Positions 23,188-32,005 are shown, counted from the stretch's first letter. The stretch: 64,000 nucleotides of DNA from Paracoccus methylarcula (GCF_003007735.2 NZ_PXNQ02000015.1:1-64000), one strand, 5' to 3'. The notes: generated by a model not told the origin, from the letters alone. Made by a program: numbers and translations.

Positions 23188-23481
23188 TTAGTCTTCGCGG
23201 GGATGCACCAGTCGAATGTGTGGCGATGGTTGCGGCGGCTCTGCGTCGGGAGCAGCCAAGACTTGGCTTATCAAGCGAAGGTCAGAGCAGTCCTCACCTT
23301 TGCCTTCATGCTCGGATATCACAACTTGAAAAACGCGTTCGAGCGCTTGAGACAAGTTTCCTGAAGGGTCCGCCAATCGGGTAGAGCCGAGGACTATATT
23401 TAACGCAATCTGCAAATGCTGAATTCGTTGCTCAAGGTATGTGATTGCCTCTTGGAGAGGCATCTCCTGTGGGCCGGTCAT
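23188..23481 (-). CDS. Hypothetical leftward gene within tail operon
   Basis: 97 residues from ATG 23481, with AAAGG seven bases upstream. Mostly helical: MPLQEAITYLEQRIQHLQIA and SGNLSQALERVFQVVISEHE, then a Pro-rich end. It fills the only sizeable gap in the rightward tail genes, in the opposite direction, like the lipoprotein at 18307. A rightward frame on the other strand is less protein-like. Probably a second cargo gene; function unknown. Confidence 0.55.
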   Translation of the reverse strand: MTGPQEMPLQEAITYLEQRIQHLQIALNIVLGSTRLADPSGNLSQALERVFQVVISEHEGKGEDCSDLRLISQVLAAPDAEPPQPSPHIRLVHPRED

Positions 23482-23556
23482 CAGGCTACCTTTCGTTGAT
23501 CTCAGATCAGGAAGGCATAGGCGGAGCGATTCTGCGAGTCATTCATGAGGATCATC

Positions 23557-23928
23557 ATGACGGAAGTCGGCGATTACATTCGCGCAACCTGGGGCGCACA
23601 TTGGCAATATGGCGTCGTGGACTGCACGATGTGGCCTGCCGACTGGTGCGTTCTGGCGTGGGGCTTTGATCCGGCGGCAGCATTTCGCGGCGCTTATGCC
23701 GATGCTGACGGTGCGCGCGACCTGATCGGTGGCGACATGCTGGTGCCACTCATCGATGGCGAGATCGGCGCATATCGGCGCGAGACAGCCCGCGAGGGAG
23801 ACGTGGGCGTGATCCGTATCGCTGGCCTGCAGGTCGGCGCGATCCGCCACCTTGAGAAATGGGCTTTTCGAAAGCCATTCGGCGTCGGGATCGTCAAGCT
23901 CGACGCAATAGCCGTGTGGGGTGTCTGA
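23557..23928 (+). CDS. DUF6950-like tail protein (NlpC/P60-like position)
   Basis: 123 residues from ATG 23557, with GAGG seven bases upstream. YIRATWGAHWQYGVVDCTMW then PADWC gives a conserved D-C near residue 27, as in DUF6950 proteins, which occupy the place of the NlpC/P60 tail peptidase in many phages. The Cys could be catalytic; His and polar partners are not certain. Confidence 0.75.
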   Translation: MTEVGDYIRATWGAHWQYGVVDCTMWPADWCVLAWGFDPAAAFRGAYADADGARDLIGGDMLVPLIDGEIGAYRRETAREGDVGVIRIAGLQVGAIRHLEKWAFRKPFGVGIVKLDAIAVWGV

Positions 23929-25992
23929 ATGCCAGCAGTAGGAGCATGGCTTGTCGGGACATGGACCGGAACCGGACTCGCAACGGCGGCACTCAAGATC
24001 GCCGCCTCGCTCGCTCTCAACCTCGCCGTCGCGAAACTGACACGGCCGGATCAGAAGGGGCCGAAGCCGCGCGACATCCAGACGGAGCTGCGGCAATCGA
24101 ATGCGCCGCGCATCCGTCACCTCGGGCGCGTGCGGACCTCCGGCTCGGTCATGTTCTGGGATTGGGCGCAGTATTCCGGCAACAGGGTTCTGTTCAAGCT
24201 TATCGCCGTGGGGCAGGGCGGGTTCTCCGAGGTAGAGCAATGGTATCTGAACGATGTAAAGGTCGAGACCAATGTCGGAGGGCCGTGGGTTCAAACTGAA
24301 CCGTGGCAGGGGCGTGTTGCCCTTCGCAGTCGTCAGGGCCTGCTGTCGCAGCCCGATGGAGGCGATTACCAGATACTTCGGGACGCTTTCCCCGGCCAAT
24401 GGACGTTGAACCACAAGCTGACGGATGTCGGGACGTATTTCGGCACCTTCGAGGCGGTGAAGGGCGAGAATATCGCCGAGGTTTATTCCGGCGGCGAGCC
24501 AATGGTCAGCGCGGTCATTCGCGGTGACCGGTGCCTCAATCCCTCGGGACCTGGTTTCTGGACCGACAATCCCGCGTATCAGCTGCGCGATGTCCTCACA
24601 AACCCGGTCTATGGTGCCCTCGCCGACGATGACATCGACAACGCATCATTCGAGCAGGCTGCTACTGACTGCGCCGAGGCAATCCCGCTCGCGGCCGGCG
24701 GAACGATTGCCCGATATTTCGCGGGCGGCAGCTATACGCTGTCCGAGCCGTTGAAGGATGTCGCGCAGCGGATATTGGATAGCTTTGCCGGGCGTCCCTA
24801 CATTACCACCGAAGGCAAGATCGGGGTCCGATCTGGCAAGTGGCGTGCTCCGAACTACACGATCACCGAAGACAAGATCGTCGCGATCGATATCGGTCCG
24901 GGCAGCGGTGAGTTCGATCGCGTCACGACGCTTGTCCCGAAATATGTCGCTCCGGAGATCGATTACCAGGAAACCACGGCTAGCCCGTGGGATGATGCCG
25001 CGGCCATTTCTCTCTATGGCGAGAGTGTCGCGCAGGACATGGACCTGCCCTGGGTGCAGCATCACGGGCAGGCGCGGCGACTGGCGAAGATCCAGATGGC
25101 CAAGCTCAACCCTGCCTGGCGCGCGACGATTACCTTGCGGTTCTGGGGCTTGCTCCTGCTGGAGGAGGAGAACGTCTTCGTCGATCTCCCAAGTCTTGGC
25201 CTGAACAACGCCCCGGCATGGATCGACAGCTTCTCCTTCGACATGAACAACGCAGAGGGAGTTTGCACGGTCGAACTGATCGCGGCGAATCCGGCCAGTT
25301 TCGATTGGGATGCCGTGTCCGAAGAAGGGCAGGCTCCGAGCCAACCGCAGCCGATCGATCACAACGCGACATTGCTGCCGGGTCCGGTGATCAACAGCCT
25401 GCAGGTCATCACCGGCGATGGGGACCCTTATATTACGGTCAGGACCGATGCCGCTCCTTCGGCCCGATATCTCTGGGCCAGGTATTTCCGCGAGCCGGAC
25501 GGGCCAAAATTCGACATGTTCTTCGGGAAGGACGCCAGCAGCAATGATGTGTGGCGAACGGCAGGATTGCAGGACCAGGGGCAGTATACCGTCGAACTGA
25601 CCTGGACCAATGTGCGGCCCGGAACCGACCTGTTCGACAATACCGATTTCACGATTGCCAGCGCAACGACCGTCAGCAGCGGGATCGAGGTCTTCGAGAA
25701 CACGACCCCACCCGATCCCCCGGTCGTCATATCGGAAAGCGGGACTGCCGGTGGCGCGTTCGAGGTCACTTTCGAGCCTGACCTGGGCGTGAACTATCGC
25801 AAGACCGAACTGTGGCGTGGCGCGGTCGGCAGTTCGTTCGCCAATGCGACATTCATCAAACAGTCTTTCGCCACGTCTCAGCAGGTCACGATGAACGACA
25901 CGGTTCCCGGTGCCGGCGCAGATTACTGGATCATCTCCGTAAATCCGTCCGGGGTGAAATCATCGGAAGTCTTCGTCGGCAGCTACAGCTGA
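23929..25992 (+). CDS. Tail tip host-specificity protein (J-like)
   Basis: 687 residues. A hydrophobic N-terminal helix (LATAALKIAASLALNLAV), then SNAPRIRHLGRVRTSGSVMF and a beta-rich central tail-hub region, ending in fibronectin type III-like sequence (TTPPDPPVVISESGTAGGAF). This fits the central tail tip (J/Gp38-like) protein that contacts the host receptor. It follows the peptidase-position gene directly. Confidence 0.85.
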   Translation: MPAVGAWLVGTWTGTGLATAALKIAASLALNLAVAKLTRPDQKGPKPRDIQTELRQSNAPRIRHLGRVRTSGSVMFWDWAQYSGNRVLFKLIAVGQGGFSEVEQWYLNDVKVETNVGGPWVQTEPWQGRVALRSRQGLLSQPDGGDYQILRDAFPGQWTLNHKLTDVGTYFGTFEAVKGENIAEVYSGGEPMVSAVIRGDRCLNPSGPGFWTDNPAYQLRDVLTNPVYGALADDDIDNASFEQAATDCAEAIPLAAGGTIARYFAGGSYTLSEPLKDVAQRILDSFAGRPYITTEGKIGVRSGKWRAPNYTITEDKIVAIDIGPGSGEFDRVTTLVPKYVAPEIDYQETTASPWDDAAAISLYGESVAQDMDLPWVQHHGQARRLAKIQMAKLNPAWRATITLRFWGLLLLEEENVFVDLPSLGLNNAPAWIDSFSFDMNNAEGVCTVELIAANPASFDWDAVSEEGQAPSQPQPIDHNATLLPGPVINSLQVITGDGDPYITVRTDAAPSARYLWARYFREPDGPKFDMFFGKDASSNDVWRTAGLQDQGQYTVELTWTNVRPGTDLFDNTDFTIASATTVSSGIEVFENTTPPDPPVVISESGTAGGAFEVTFEPDLGVNYRKTELWRGAVGSSFANATFIKQSFATSQQVTMNDTVPGAGADYWIISVNPSGVKSSEVFVGSYS

Positions 25993-26015
25993 GCAAGCCA
26001 AAATCAAGCAGCAAC

Positions 26016-26040
26016 AGCGGTCCTTCAGGGCCGCTTTTTT
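26016..26040 (+). terminator. Intrinsic terminator after J-like gene
   Basis: AGCGG(T)CC-TTCA-GG(G)CCGCT with six T's follows the tail tip gene. The T-run sits just before the GAGG ribosome site of the next gene, so that gene should have its own promoter or depend on partial read-through. Confidence 0.85.
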
Positions 26041-26052
26041 CATGAGGTCATC

Positions 26053-28649
26053 ATGACATTCGAGAGCGATGCCAACACCGCCTATGTAGACGGACAGCCG
26101 GTCAGCAAGTCAAATGTCCGGGGTATCTGGCCAGCGGTCGATTCGATGAAATTGGCCTTGGAGACTGCGGACGCTACCGAGCGTTCCAACCGAATTGGCG
26201 GCGTCAATATGGCGGGCGCATTGCGGTTGACCAACTTGACCGGGACTGCAGATGCTTTCACGGCCGAGCTATCCCCCGGTTTGGAGGATCAATCGGTAGG
26301 GACGGGGCAGTTGATCCGATGGGTGGCGATCGGGACCAGCACGGTTGACGGTCCGGTCATCACGATAGGCGGCAACGCCCGCCAAATCCGGGACACCAAT
26401 AATGGCCCTCTTCCTGCCGGGGGGCTCGTGGTGGGGCGATCCTATCTTGCGGAGGTCCACAGCAATGGTGCGGTCAGACTCCTTTCCTCGGTCGAACCTT
26501 ATCTGGACGTGAAGAACCGGAACGCTCAATTGGCCGCTCTGGATTCGACCGTAAATGTGCTGAATGCTGCCGCCATTCGCGGGGCCATCCTTTTGCCGGG
26601 GATTGATTCCTGGTCGGCGCAATCGATCACGATGACCAGCGATCCGTCCCAAGCATTCATTCCGGTTGATCTGAGTTACAAAATCCAGATTCGCTGGCCA
26701 GTCACCAACACTGGACCTGATCCGACCGTCATTCTTGACGGGGTGACATATACGCTCAGGGGGCGTGATGGCCGAACTCTGGATGCGGGGGATTTGAAGG
26801 GCGGCTCAATTTACCTGGGGACCTTCTTCAACCTCGCGCCCGGCGGCATCATTCGCATCATGACGGCTCTTGGAGTAGCGGACATAAATGGCCTGGGGTC
26901 CGAGTCCGTCCAGCTCGCCGCCAACACCTCCGATCTCAACGCCATGAAACCGGCAGCCGCAGATGCCGAATATCTGGCTGAAAACTTTATCATACGGCAG
27001 CCGCGCAGCGAGGGGCAGACGGCCGACATGTCTGGAATGGTGCCGACTGGCACCACGTCCGGATCGAAGACGATGGTTCTGATCAACTCGACATCATACC
27101 GTTACCCGAACGGAGGGCTGATCGAACGCATCAATGTGTATCTGAACGGAGATACCCGGTTCAGCGTGTCGTCGTGGAAAGAGGACAGCCCCGGCGGAAT
27201 TGTTCCGCTTACGCCTCACGAGGTCAGGTATTACGAAGGTGTCGCGGGATGGAATGATGTCGAGGTCAACATCCCGATTCCCAAGGGTGGTTCGGTTGGC
27301 TTCGGTGTCAGCATCCCCGGGAACGTTGGGGTAAACTCGTCACTGCCCGCCCTTAATCTTCGGGCCACCTCTGACACGGAAAACGAGCCGTTCACCTCGT
27401 CAAATTTCAGCTTCCGCTACATGGTGAACTTCACGGTGTCTGAACCGGTTGGTTTGAGCATCCCGAGCGGTGACCTGGTGTCACCCACCCTGATCGACAA
27501 GCGGTTCACCGATGCCGATGGCTGGACACTTGCCGGTGCGACCATCGCGTCTGGCGCGCTGGAGTCCGGGGCAAACTCGGCAGACTGGGCAGCGCGGACG
27601 AGCCCCATCAGTTATCCGTATTCCCAATTATCCAAGCGGACCGCCAGCGTCTTTGGCGAGATTGTCAGTGCCGGTCAGGTCTGGGGGCTTGGCTTCATGC
27701 GGCAGGATGACGGCTTCGATCTGCTGACCCCGGCTGCGTCGTGGACGGCACAGACAGCATGCTGAAAGTTTACCGATACGACAGTTTGTCCGGATCGGCC
27801 CCAGTCACTGTTGTGTCGCAGATTGCAATCCCCTGGACCGTGGCAGGATCGAATGTCAGGCTGGACATCAAGCGGGTTCGCTTCGTCACGACCATCACCC
27901 TGACGAACATGGTGACGGGCGAGCAGGTATCCCTGACGCTCGACTACGCGGCCGGAACGGGAGGTGATTGCCGGGCGTGGGGTATTCCCTGCATTCTGTT
28001 CCCGTCCACCGCGTCGGGAGGGGTGCGGGTCAGCCGTCTTCGCATGGTGGCCGATCACCCGATCCCGACCGGGAAAGCGGCGCGGGTCGTCTGTATCGGC
28101 GACAGCATCACCGAGGCATCACAGATTGGGCCTGATCACAATTCGGGATGGGCTTACCTGCTGGAAGACGAAAGGGATGCAGATGGGCTCCCGGATGTTC
28201 TGATCGCGGCACGTGGCGGGCAACTGTCGAATGGTGCAGCTGCGTCCATCGCGGAAACAGTGCAGCTCTGCGATGCGAAATCGGTCGCCGTGATCCTGAT
28301 CGGAACCAACGATGCAGTTCATGGCACCGGGTCGCATTCTGCCTGGCGGACGAATGTTGCGACCATTCTTTCAGCGCTGAGAACCCGAACGGATCGCATC
28401 GCCTTGTGCTGCCTGCCGCCGTTGACCACAGGCACTGTTGCCACGCGGGACGCCATCAATGCGGACATTCTCGGTGGATACTTCCCGGATCTTCTGCCGC
28501 CTGTCCGCTTCGACCTGGCATTGTCCCTGAACAATGACGGGGAGACATGGAATCCCGCTTATCAGGAAGACAGCGTTCACCCGAATGTCGCAGGGAACGC
28601 TGTGATGCTGGACCGGCTCAGGATAGATTGCCCGGAAGCGTTTGAGTAG
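26053..28649 (+). pseudogene. Tail protein with C-terminal SGNH hydrolase, single-base frameshift
   Basis: About 865 residues once repaired. The N-terminal part looks like a tail fibre (residues 1-300, alternating beta), followed by a lectin- or jelly-roll-like section. The C-terminal 200 residues are an SGNH/GDSL hydrolase: GDSI (block I), an internal GTND (block III) and DSVHPN (block V, Asp-His). Reading GCGGTCGTG instead of GCGTCGTG near 27738 restores one frame (as written it stops at 27765). Likely a receptor-binding protein that deacylates surface polysaccharide. Confidence 0.85.
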
Positions 28650-28690
28650 CGTCATCGAGGTGAGCATGCAGGTCACCTAATCCCCGATCC

Positions 28691-28712
28691 CCCGCTTTCG
28701 AGCGGGCTTTTT
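28691..28712 (+). terminator. Intrinsic terminator after tail protein
   Basis: CCCGCT-TTCG-AGCGGG (6-bp stem, UUCG-type tetraloop) followed by CTTTTT, 42 bases after the stop at 28649. It separates tail and lysis genes. Confidence 0.9.
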
Positions 28713-28736
28713 CATGCCCGAATGCAAGGAGGCGGT

Positions 28737-29024
28737 ATGCCGAGAATCGACGCCACAATCTCAATCGGCAACATCCTGTCGCTGATTGGCACGATCCTTA
28801 CCGCGATCGGCATGGCTGCAGCGCTGTTTGTCTGGGGCGGAAGGCTCAGCGAGCGAGCCGACAACTTCGATCGCGAACTGCTGCGCCTCCAATCAACCAC
28901 GCAGGCACATGAGACCCGGATACGGGGCGTCGAGCAGATGTCGGCTCGACAGGATGAACGGTTGGTCCTGATCCTTGATGCGCTGCGCAAGATAGAGGCG
29001 CGGCTGGATGGGCGGGGCAGATGA
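28737..29024 (+). CDS. Membrane-anchored coiled-coil protein of lysis region
   Basis: 95 residues from ATG 28737, with AAGGAGG upstream. One transmembrane helix (about residues 10-33, SIGNILSLIGTILTAIGMAA) followed by a long charged coiled coil (ERADNFDRELLRLQSTTQAH). Proteins of this shape are common just before endolysins and may be holin accessories. Not assigned to a named family. Confidence 0.7.
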   Translation: MPRIDATISIGNILSLIGTILTAIGMAAALFVWGGRLSERADNFDRELLRLQSTTQAHETRIRGVEQMSARQDERLVLILDALRKIEARLDGRGR

Positions 29025-29060
29025 CCCAGCGACCAACGGTCGCGGTTCGCCTAGGGCCGG

Positions 29061-29318
29061 TCAGCCTGTCGGTTTCACCGGTCGATCATGCAGGCGGGCG
29101 ATCTCGCGCTCGATCGTATCCAGCGCCTCGGGATCTCCCTCACGCGCTGCCCTGATGGCGGCATAGATCGCCTCCCAAGCGGGATGATCGTCCGCGATCA
29201 GGTGCCCCTCCATATGGGCCACGGCCAGCGCATGGGCATAGATCACCCGGTAATTTGGCCGCCGGATCGCCTCGTCACGCATGTTCCGCAGCCGTTTGTA
29301 GAGTTTGATCCCAGTCAT
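29061..29318 (-). CDS. Hypothetical protein (85 aa)
   Basis: 85 residues from ATG 29318 in the opposite direction to the lysis genes. MTGIKLYKRLRNMRDEAIRR, NYRVIYAHALAVAHMEGHLI, IYAAIRAAREGDPEALDTIE. Helical, soluble. Possibly a lysogen-expressed accessory gene. Not recognised. Confidence 0.65.
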   Translation of the reverse strand: MTGIKLYKRLRNMRDEAIRRPNYRVIYAHALAVAHMEGHLIADDHPAWEAIYAAIRAAREGDPEALDTIEREIARLHDRPVKPTG

Positions 29319-29457
29319 CTTGCCTAAATAGAGTGGTCTTTAATCGGAGTTGCGATGAGGGTGCGAATGGCGCAGCCAACATTACCGAGGGAACTGATCT
29401 CAGAAACGAGCCAGCCGAAAAGTCCGGAGCGACTGAGCGCCCCGGACGATGCTGTCA

Positions 29458-29658
29458 TCACGATTTATCGCGGAAGAGATCGTCAATATGGCGTTCGGCA
29501 TCTTCTTTTGCCCAGCCATATTTCTCCTGGAGCTTCCCGGACAATTTTTCGCGATTGCCATCGATCTGGTCGATTTCGTCATCCGTCAAATCGCCCCACT
29601 TCTCCTTCACGGTTCCCTTAAACTGCTGCCACTTCCCTTGAATGATATCCCAATTCAT
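29458..29658 (-). CDS. CsbD-family stress protein
   Basis: 66 residues from ATG 29658, with AAGGAG upstream. MNWDIIQGKWQQFKGTVKEK, WGDLTDDEIDQIDGNREKLS, GKLQEKYGWAKEDAERHIDD is the CsbD pattern almost end to end. CsbD-like proteins are small general-stress proteins of unknown mechanism. Chromosomal copies are common; here it sits in the phage lysis region, so it is probably cargo. Confidence 0.92.
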   Translation of the reverse strand: MNWDIIQGKWQQFKGTVKEKWGDLTDDEIDQIDGNREKLSGKLQEKYGWAKEDAERHIDDLFRDKS

Positions 29659-29933
29659 CTGGCACTGCTCCTTTCAGCAAGTGTGTGAACGAACATTGGG
29701 CGCGCCCGAAAGAACTGCAATTGCGAGACGACAACGCCCCTAGAGCCGCGGGGTTCCCGGACAGGTGATCACAAGTCATCAAGAGGCCCGCATGTCGGAT
29801 GTAACCACTGCCCGAACATCTGCCGCCGATCGGAAAGGCGGGCAAGCTGCTGGAAGCCCCCGGCCCCCGCCTTCCACGACTGGCACGAGGCAGAAGGCGA
29901 ATTCAGTTTAACCCAGACTCAGTGGAGCCATCA

Positions 29934-29956
29934 AACCCGCCTCGCGCGGGTTTTCT
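29934..29956 (+). terminator. Intrinsic terminator
   Basis: AACCCGC-CTCGC-GCGGGTT followed by TTCTC. It is the first hairpin of the structured region before the endolysin. Confidence 0.75.
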
Positions 29957-30020
29957 CATTCCGCGCAAAGCGGCATCGCCTGCCCGAGCGTCACCGGGCG
30001 CAGTCAGAAGAAGGACACTG

Positions 30021-30040
30021 ACATGCAGGGTCCTGCATGT
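30021..30040. promoter_or_regulatory. 20-bp palindrome
   Basis: ACATGCAGG-GT-CCTGCATGT is a 9-bp inverted repeat with only a two-base centre. It is more suited to a protein operator or a cruciform than an RNA hairpin, because a two-base loop is too small without opening pairs. Confidence 0.55.
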
Positions 30041-30110
30041 TCGCAGTGGCGGCCGCGACGGCAGAACTCCGAAAATAGTGGGGCCGACAGGCGCACCGTT
30101 ACCTGGCGGC

Positions 30111-30148
30111 CCCGGCTTTTCCATGCTGGCACACATGGAAAAGCCGGG
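30111..30148. promoter_or_regulatory. 15-bp perfect hairpin upstream of endolysin
   Basis: CCCGGCTTTTCCATG (30111-30125) and CATGGAAAAGCCGGG (30134-30148) pair perfectly over 15 bp with an 8-base loop. Bases 30108-30113 can alternatively pair with GGGGCC at 30080-30085, giving a terminator-like stem before CGGCTTTTCC. The two folds exclude each other. No gene lies in between; the endolysin starts at 30212. Confidence 0.65.
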
Positions 30149-30211
30149 TCAACCGTAGCGGCATCCATCGGCTTTTTCACCCCATAGGGCTGATACTTCT
30201 AGGAGAACATC

Positions 30212-30748
30212 ATGATCCAGTTCCTGACCACGCTTCTGGCGTGGCTGAAATCGCTTGTCTCGACCAAGGGCAGAGCGGCTGCCACAACCGGCACGGCTGC
30301 GATCCTCGCCGCGGCTGCTGCCTTCGTCGGCCCTTGGGAGGGTGAGCGCACCGAGGCCTATCTCGACCGCATTGCCAGTCCACCGGTCTGGACGGTCTGT
30401 TATGGCGAGACCCGAGGCGTGAAACCGGGCGATCGATACAGCTCGGCTGAGTGCAGCGCCATGCTGATGGATGCCTTGGGTGAATATCGAGATCGCCTGG
30501 TCAGTTGCATCCCAGCATTGCAGCAGCAGCCCGAGGGCGTCCAGGTGGCGCTGGTGTCCTGGTCCTACAATGTCGGTATCGGTGCCGCTTGCGGATCCAC
30601 GCTGGCGAGGCGCGCCAATGCCGATCGATGGCGGGACGCCTGCAACGAGTTGCCGCGCTGGAACAAGGCAGGGGGCAGGGTTGTGCAGGGCCTCGTCAAC
30701 CGCCGAGCTGCTGAGCAGCGGCTCTGTCTTTCTGCCATCGGAGGGTAA
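30212..30748 (+). CDS. Phage lysozyme (GH24), probable SAR endolysin
   Basis: 178 residues. The N-terminus (about residues 20-40, GRAAATTGTAAILAAAAAFV) is a weak Ala/Gly-rich membrane segment like a signal-anchor-release domain. The catalytic set fits GH24: Glu43 (WEGE), Asp52 (YLD) and Thr61 (WTVCYG). It cleaves peptidoglycan between MurNAc and GlcNAc. A SAR endolysin is exported by Sec and activated on membrane depolarisation, often paired with a pinholin. Confidence 0.9.
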   Translation: MIQFLTTLLAWLKSLVSTKGRAAATTGTAAILAAAAAFVGPWEGERTEAYLDRIASPPVWTVCYGETRGVKPGDRYSSAECSAMLMDALGEYRDRLVSCIPALQQQPEGVQVALVSWSYNVGIGAACGSTLARRANADRWRDACNELPRWNKAGGRVVQGLVNRRAAEQRLCLSAIGG

Positions 30749-30751
30749 GTC

Positions 30752-31150
30752 ATGAGCATCATCGACAGCCTGCAGAATATCCTGCAGCCGATCATCGTGG
30801 AATATGCGGTCTGGTTGATCTTGGGCGCGCTCGCCTGGTTCTTCCGCCGCTTACCCGAGCGGTGGCGGATCGACATCGAGGCCAGGCACCGCGAGGCGCT
30901 GCATTGGGCTCTGCATAGCGGCGCAGAACTGCTGATCGATACGTTGCAGAAACATCCGGCTGTTGCCATACCAGACCGGGCGATCGGCGAGATCGTGGAT
31001 TATGTGCGCATGTCGGTGCCCGGCGCGATCCGTAAGCTGGGGCCGACTCAGGCGCAGCTGGAGCAGATGGCGCGGGCAAAGCTGCGGGAACGGCTGGACG
31101 CGATCACCGGGCGAGATCAGTTGTCTGAGGCCTTGGCTAATGCACTATAG
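30752..31150 (+). CDS. Holin-like single-pass membrane protein
   Basis: 132 residues, three bases after the endolysin stop. One transmembrane helix at about residues 12-30 (IIVEYAVWLILGALAWFF), then a basic linker and a long helical cytoplasmic part. Position next to a SAR endolysin suggests a holin or lysis regulator; the large soluble domain is not typical of a classic holin. Confidence 0.65.
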   Translation: MSIIDSLQNILQPIIVEYAVWLILGALAWFFRRLPERWRIDIEARHREALHWALHSGAELLIDTLQKHPAVAIPDRAIGEIVDYVRMSVPGAIRKLGPTQAQLEQMARAKLRERLDAITGRDQLSEALANAL

Positions 31151-31292
31151 GTTGTTCAGGTCGGACCCGTGTAGTGTGTGAACATCAGAGGACAGCGCCC
31201 GTTCCAGCCGGGAGCATGCGACCTCCGGCGGGGTCAATACTCCAACAATGGTCTTTCAGAAGACCCGCTGGTTGGGGATCGACCTGCGTCGT

Positions 31293-31787
31293 CTATGCCA
31301 TGGCATAAGCTGTGTGAATATGCAGCTGGCCGTTGATCCTGAAGATTTCTACCTTGATCCTGGGCAATGTGCCACTCGACTGGACCCCGGATTGCCCGAT
31401 GCGCAGCTCCGGGAGCACATTACCGATCCCCTGCATCTCCGTGACGATCGCGGTCCCGTACGTCTGACCATTATTCGGCTTGGCGTCAAGTTGTCGCAGC
31501 TTTTGCTGTCCTTTCGGCGAGTTGAGAGCGAAGGCCACGACCATTGCCTGATCCATCGGGGTGACGGGGCGGGAGGGTTCGGTCCCGGTCCTCGGTGAAA
31601 CGAGCCGTTTGCCAAAAATCCTGATTTCCTTCTGGAACGCAGAATCATTCGGCTTGTTTCGATCGGTGACATCAACCCGAAGGTGGCCGTGGGTCGCCAT
31701 CGCGTGGCCCCCGGTGCCGGGCCCCATGTTTTCGGAGGCATTGAGCAGGTTGCGAGTCTCTATTATCGAGTACTGACGCGCCAGCAT
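31293..31787 (-). CDS. Unknown protein, likely prophage cargo
   Basis: 164 residues from ATG 31787, with GGGGAGAG upstream. It opens MLARQYSIIETRNLLNASEN, then GPGTGGHAMATHGHLRVDVT with a His-rich stretch, a central helix, and ends with two beta strands and GQLHIHTAYAMA. No signal peptide. The His/Arg pattern could suit a small RNase or toxin but I do not recognise a family. It lies opposite to the lysis genes, between a holin-like gene and a degenerate repeat of that gene's 3' end. Confidence 0.6.
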   Translation of the reverse strand: MLARQYSIIETRNLLNASENMGPGTGGHAMATHGHLRVDVTDRNKPNDSAFQKEIRIFGKRLVSPRTGTEPSRPVTPMDQAMVVAFALNSPKGQQKLRQLDAKPNNGQTYGTAIVTEMQGIGNVLPELRIGQSGVQSSGTLPRIKVEIFRINGQLHIHTAYAMA

Positions 31788-31958
31788 CTTCTATCTCTCC
31801 CCGTCCGACTTTGAAATTGCCGCTAGGATAGCCCGCCTCGGTGCAGCAACAATTCTCATCGTCTCACGCCGCACGGTAAACTGCAATGTTTGCGTGCATT
31901 CGCCTCTGTCCTTCGCGTTTGGGGTTGAGTTCGTGAGGGTCGCCCCTTGCGGCTGACG

Positions 31959-32005
31959 GCGGGAACGGCTGGATGCGATTATCGTTCGGGATCGGTTGTC
32001 TGTGG
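31959..32005 (+). repeat. Degenerate copy of holin-like gene 3' end
   Basis: 47 bases matching 31084-31130 at 39 positions by my count; both copies encode RERLDAI followed by a diverged tail. The copy has no start and its frame runs on as ...LSVELYYVGAW. It marks a duplication around the cargo gene 31293-31787, perhaps from the recombination that brought it in. Confidence 0.7.

Larger units (their letters stand above)
29659..30211. other. Structured non-coding region before endolysin
   Basis: About 550 bases without a convincing gene. A possible 39-residue ORF (29792-29911) has only AGAGG as a ribosome site and Pro/Thr-rich sequence. The second half holds four inverted repeats: 29934-29952, 30021-30040, 30080-30113 and 30111-30148. 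The last two share bases and cannot form together, a layout like an attenuator or structured leader. Confidence 0.5.

Noticed and set aside
29792..29911. 39-codon rightward ORF before the terminator at 29934
   Set aside because: Only a weak AGAGG site and Pro/Thr-rich sequence; too little evidence.
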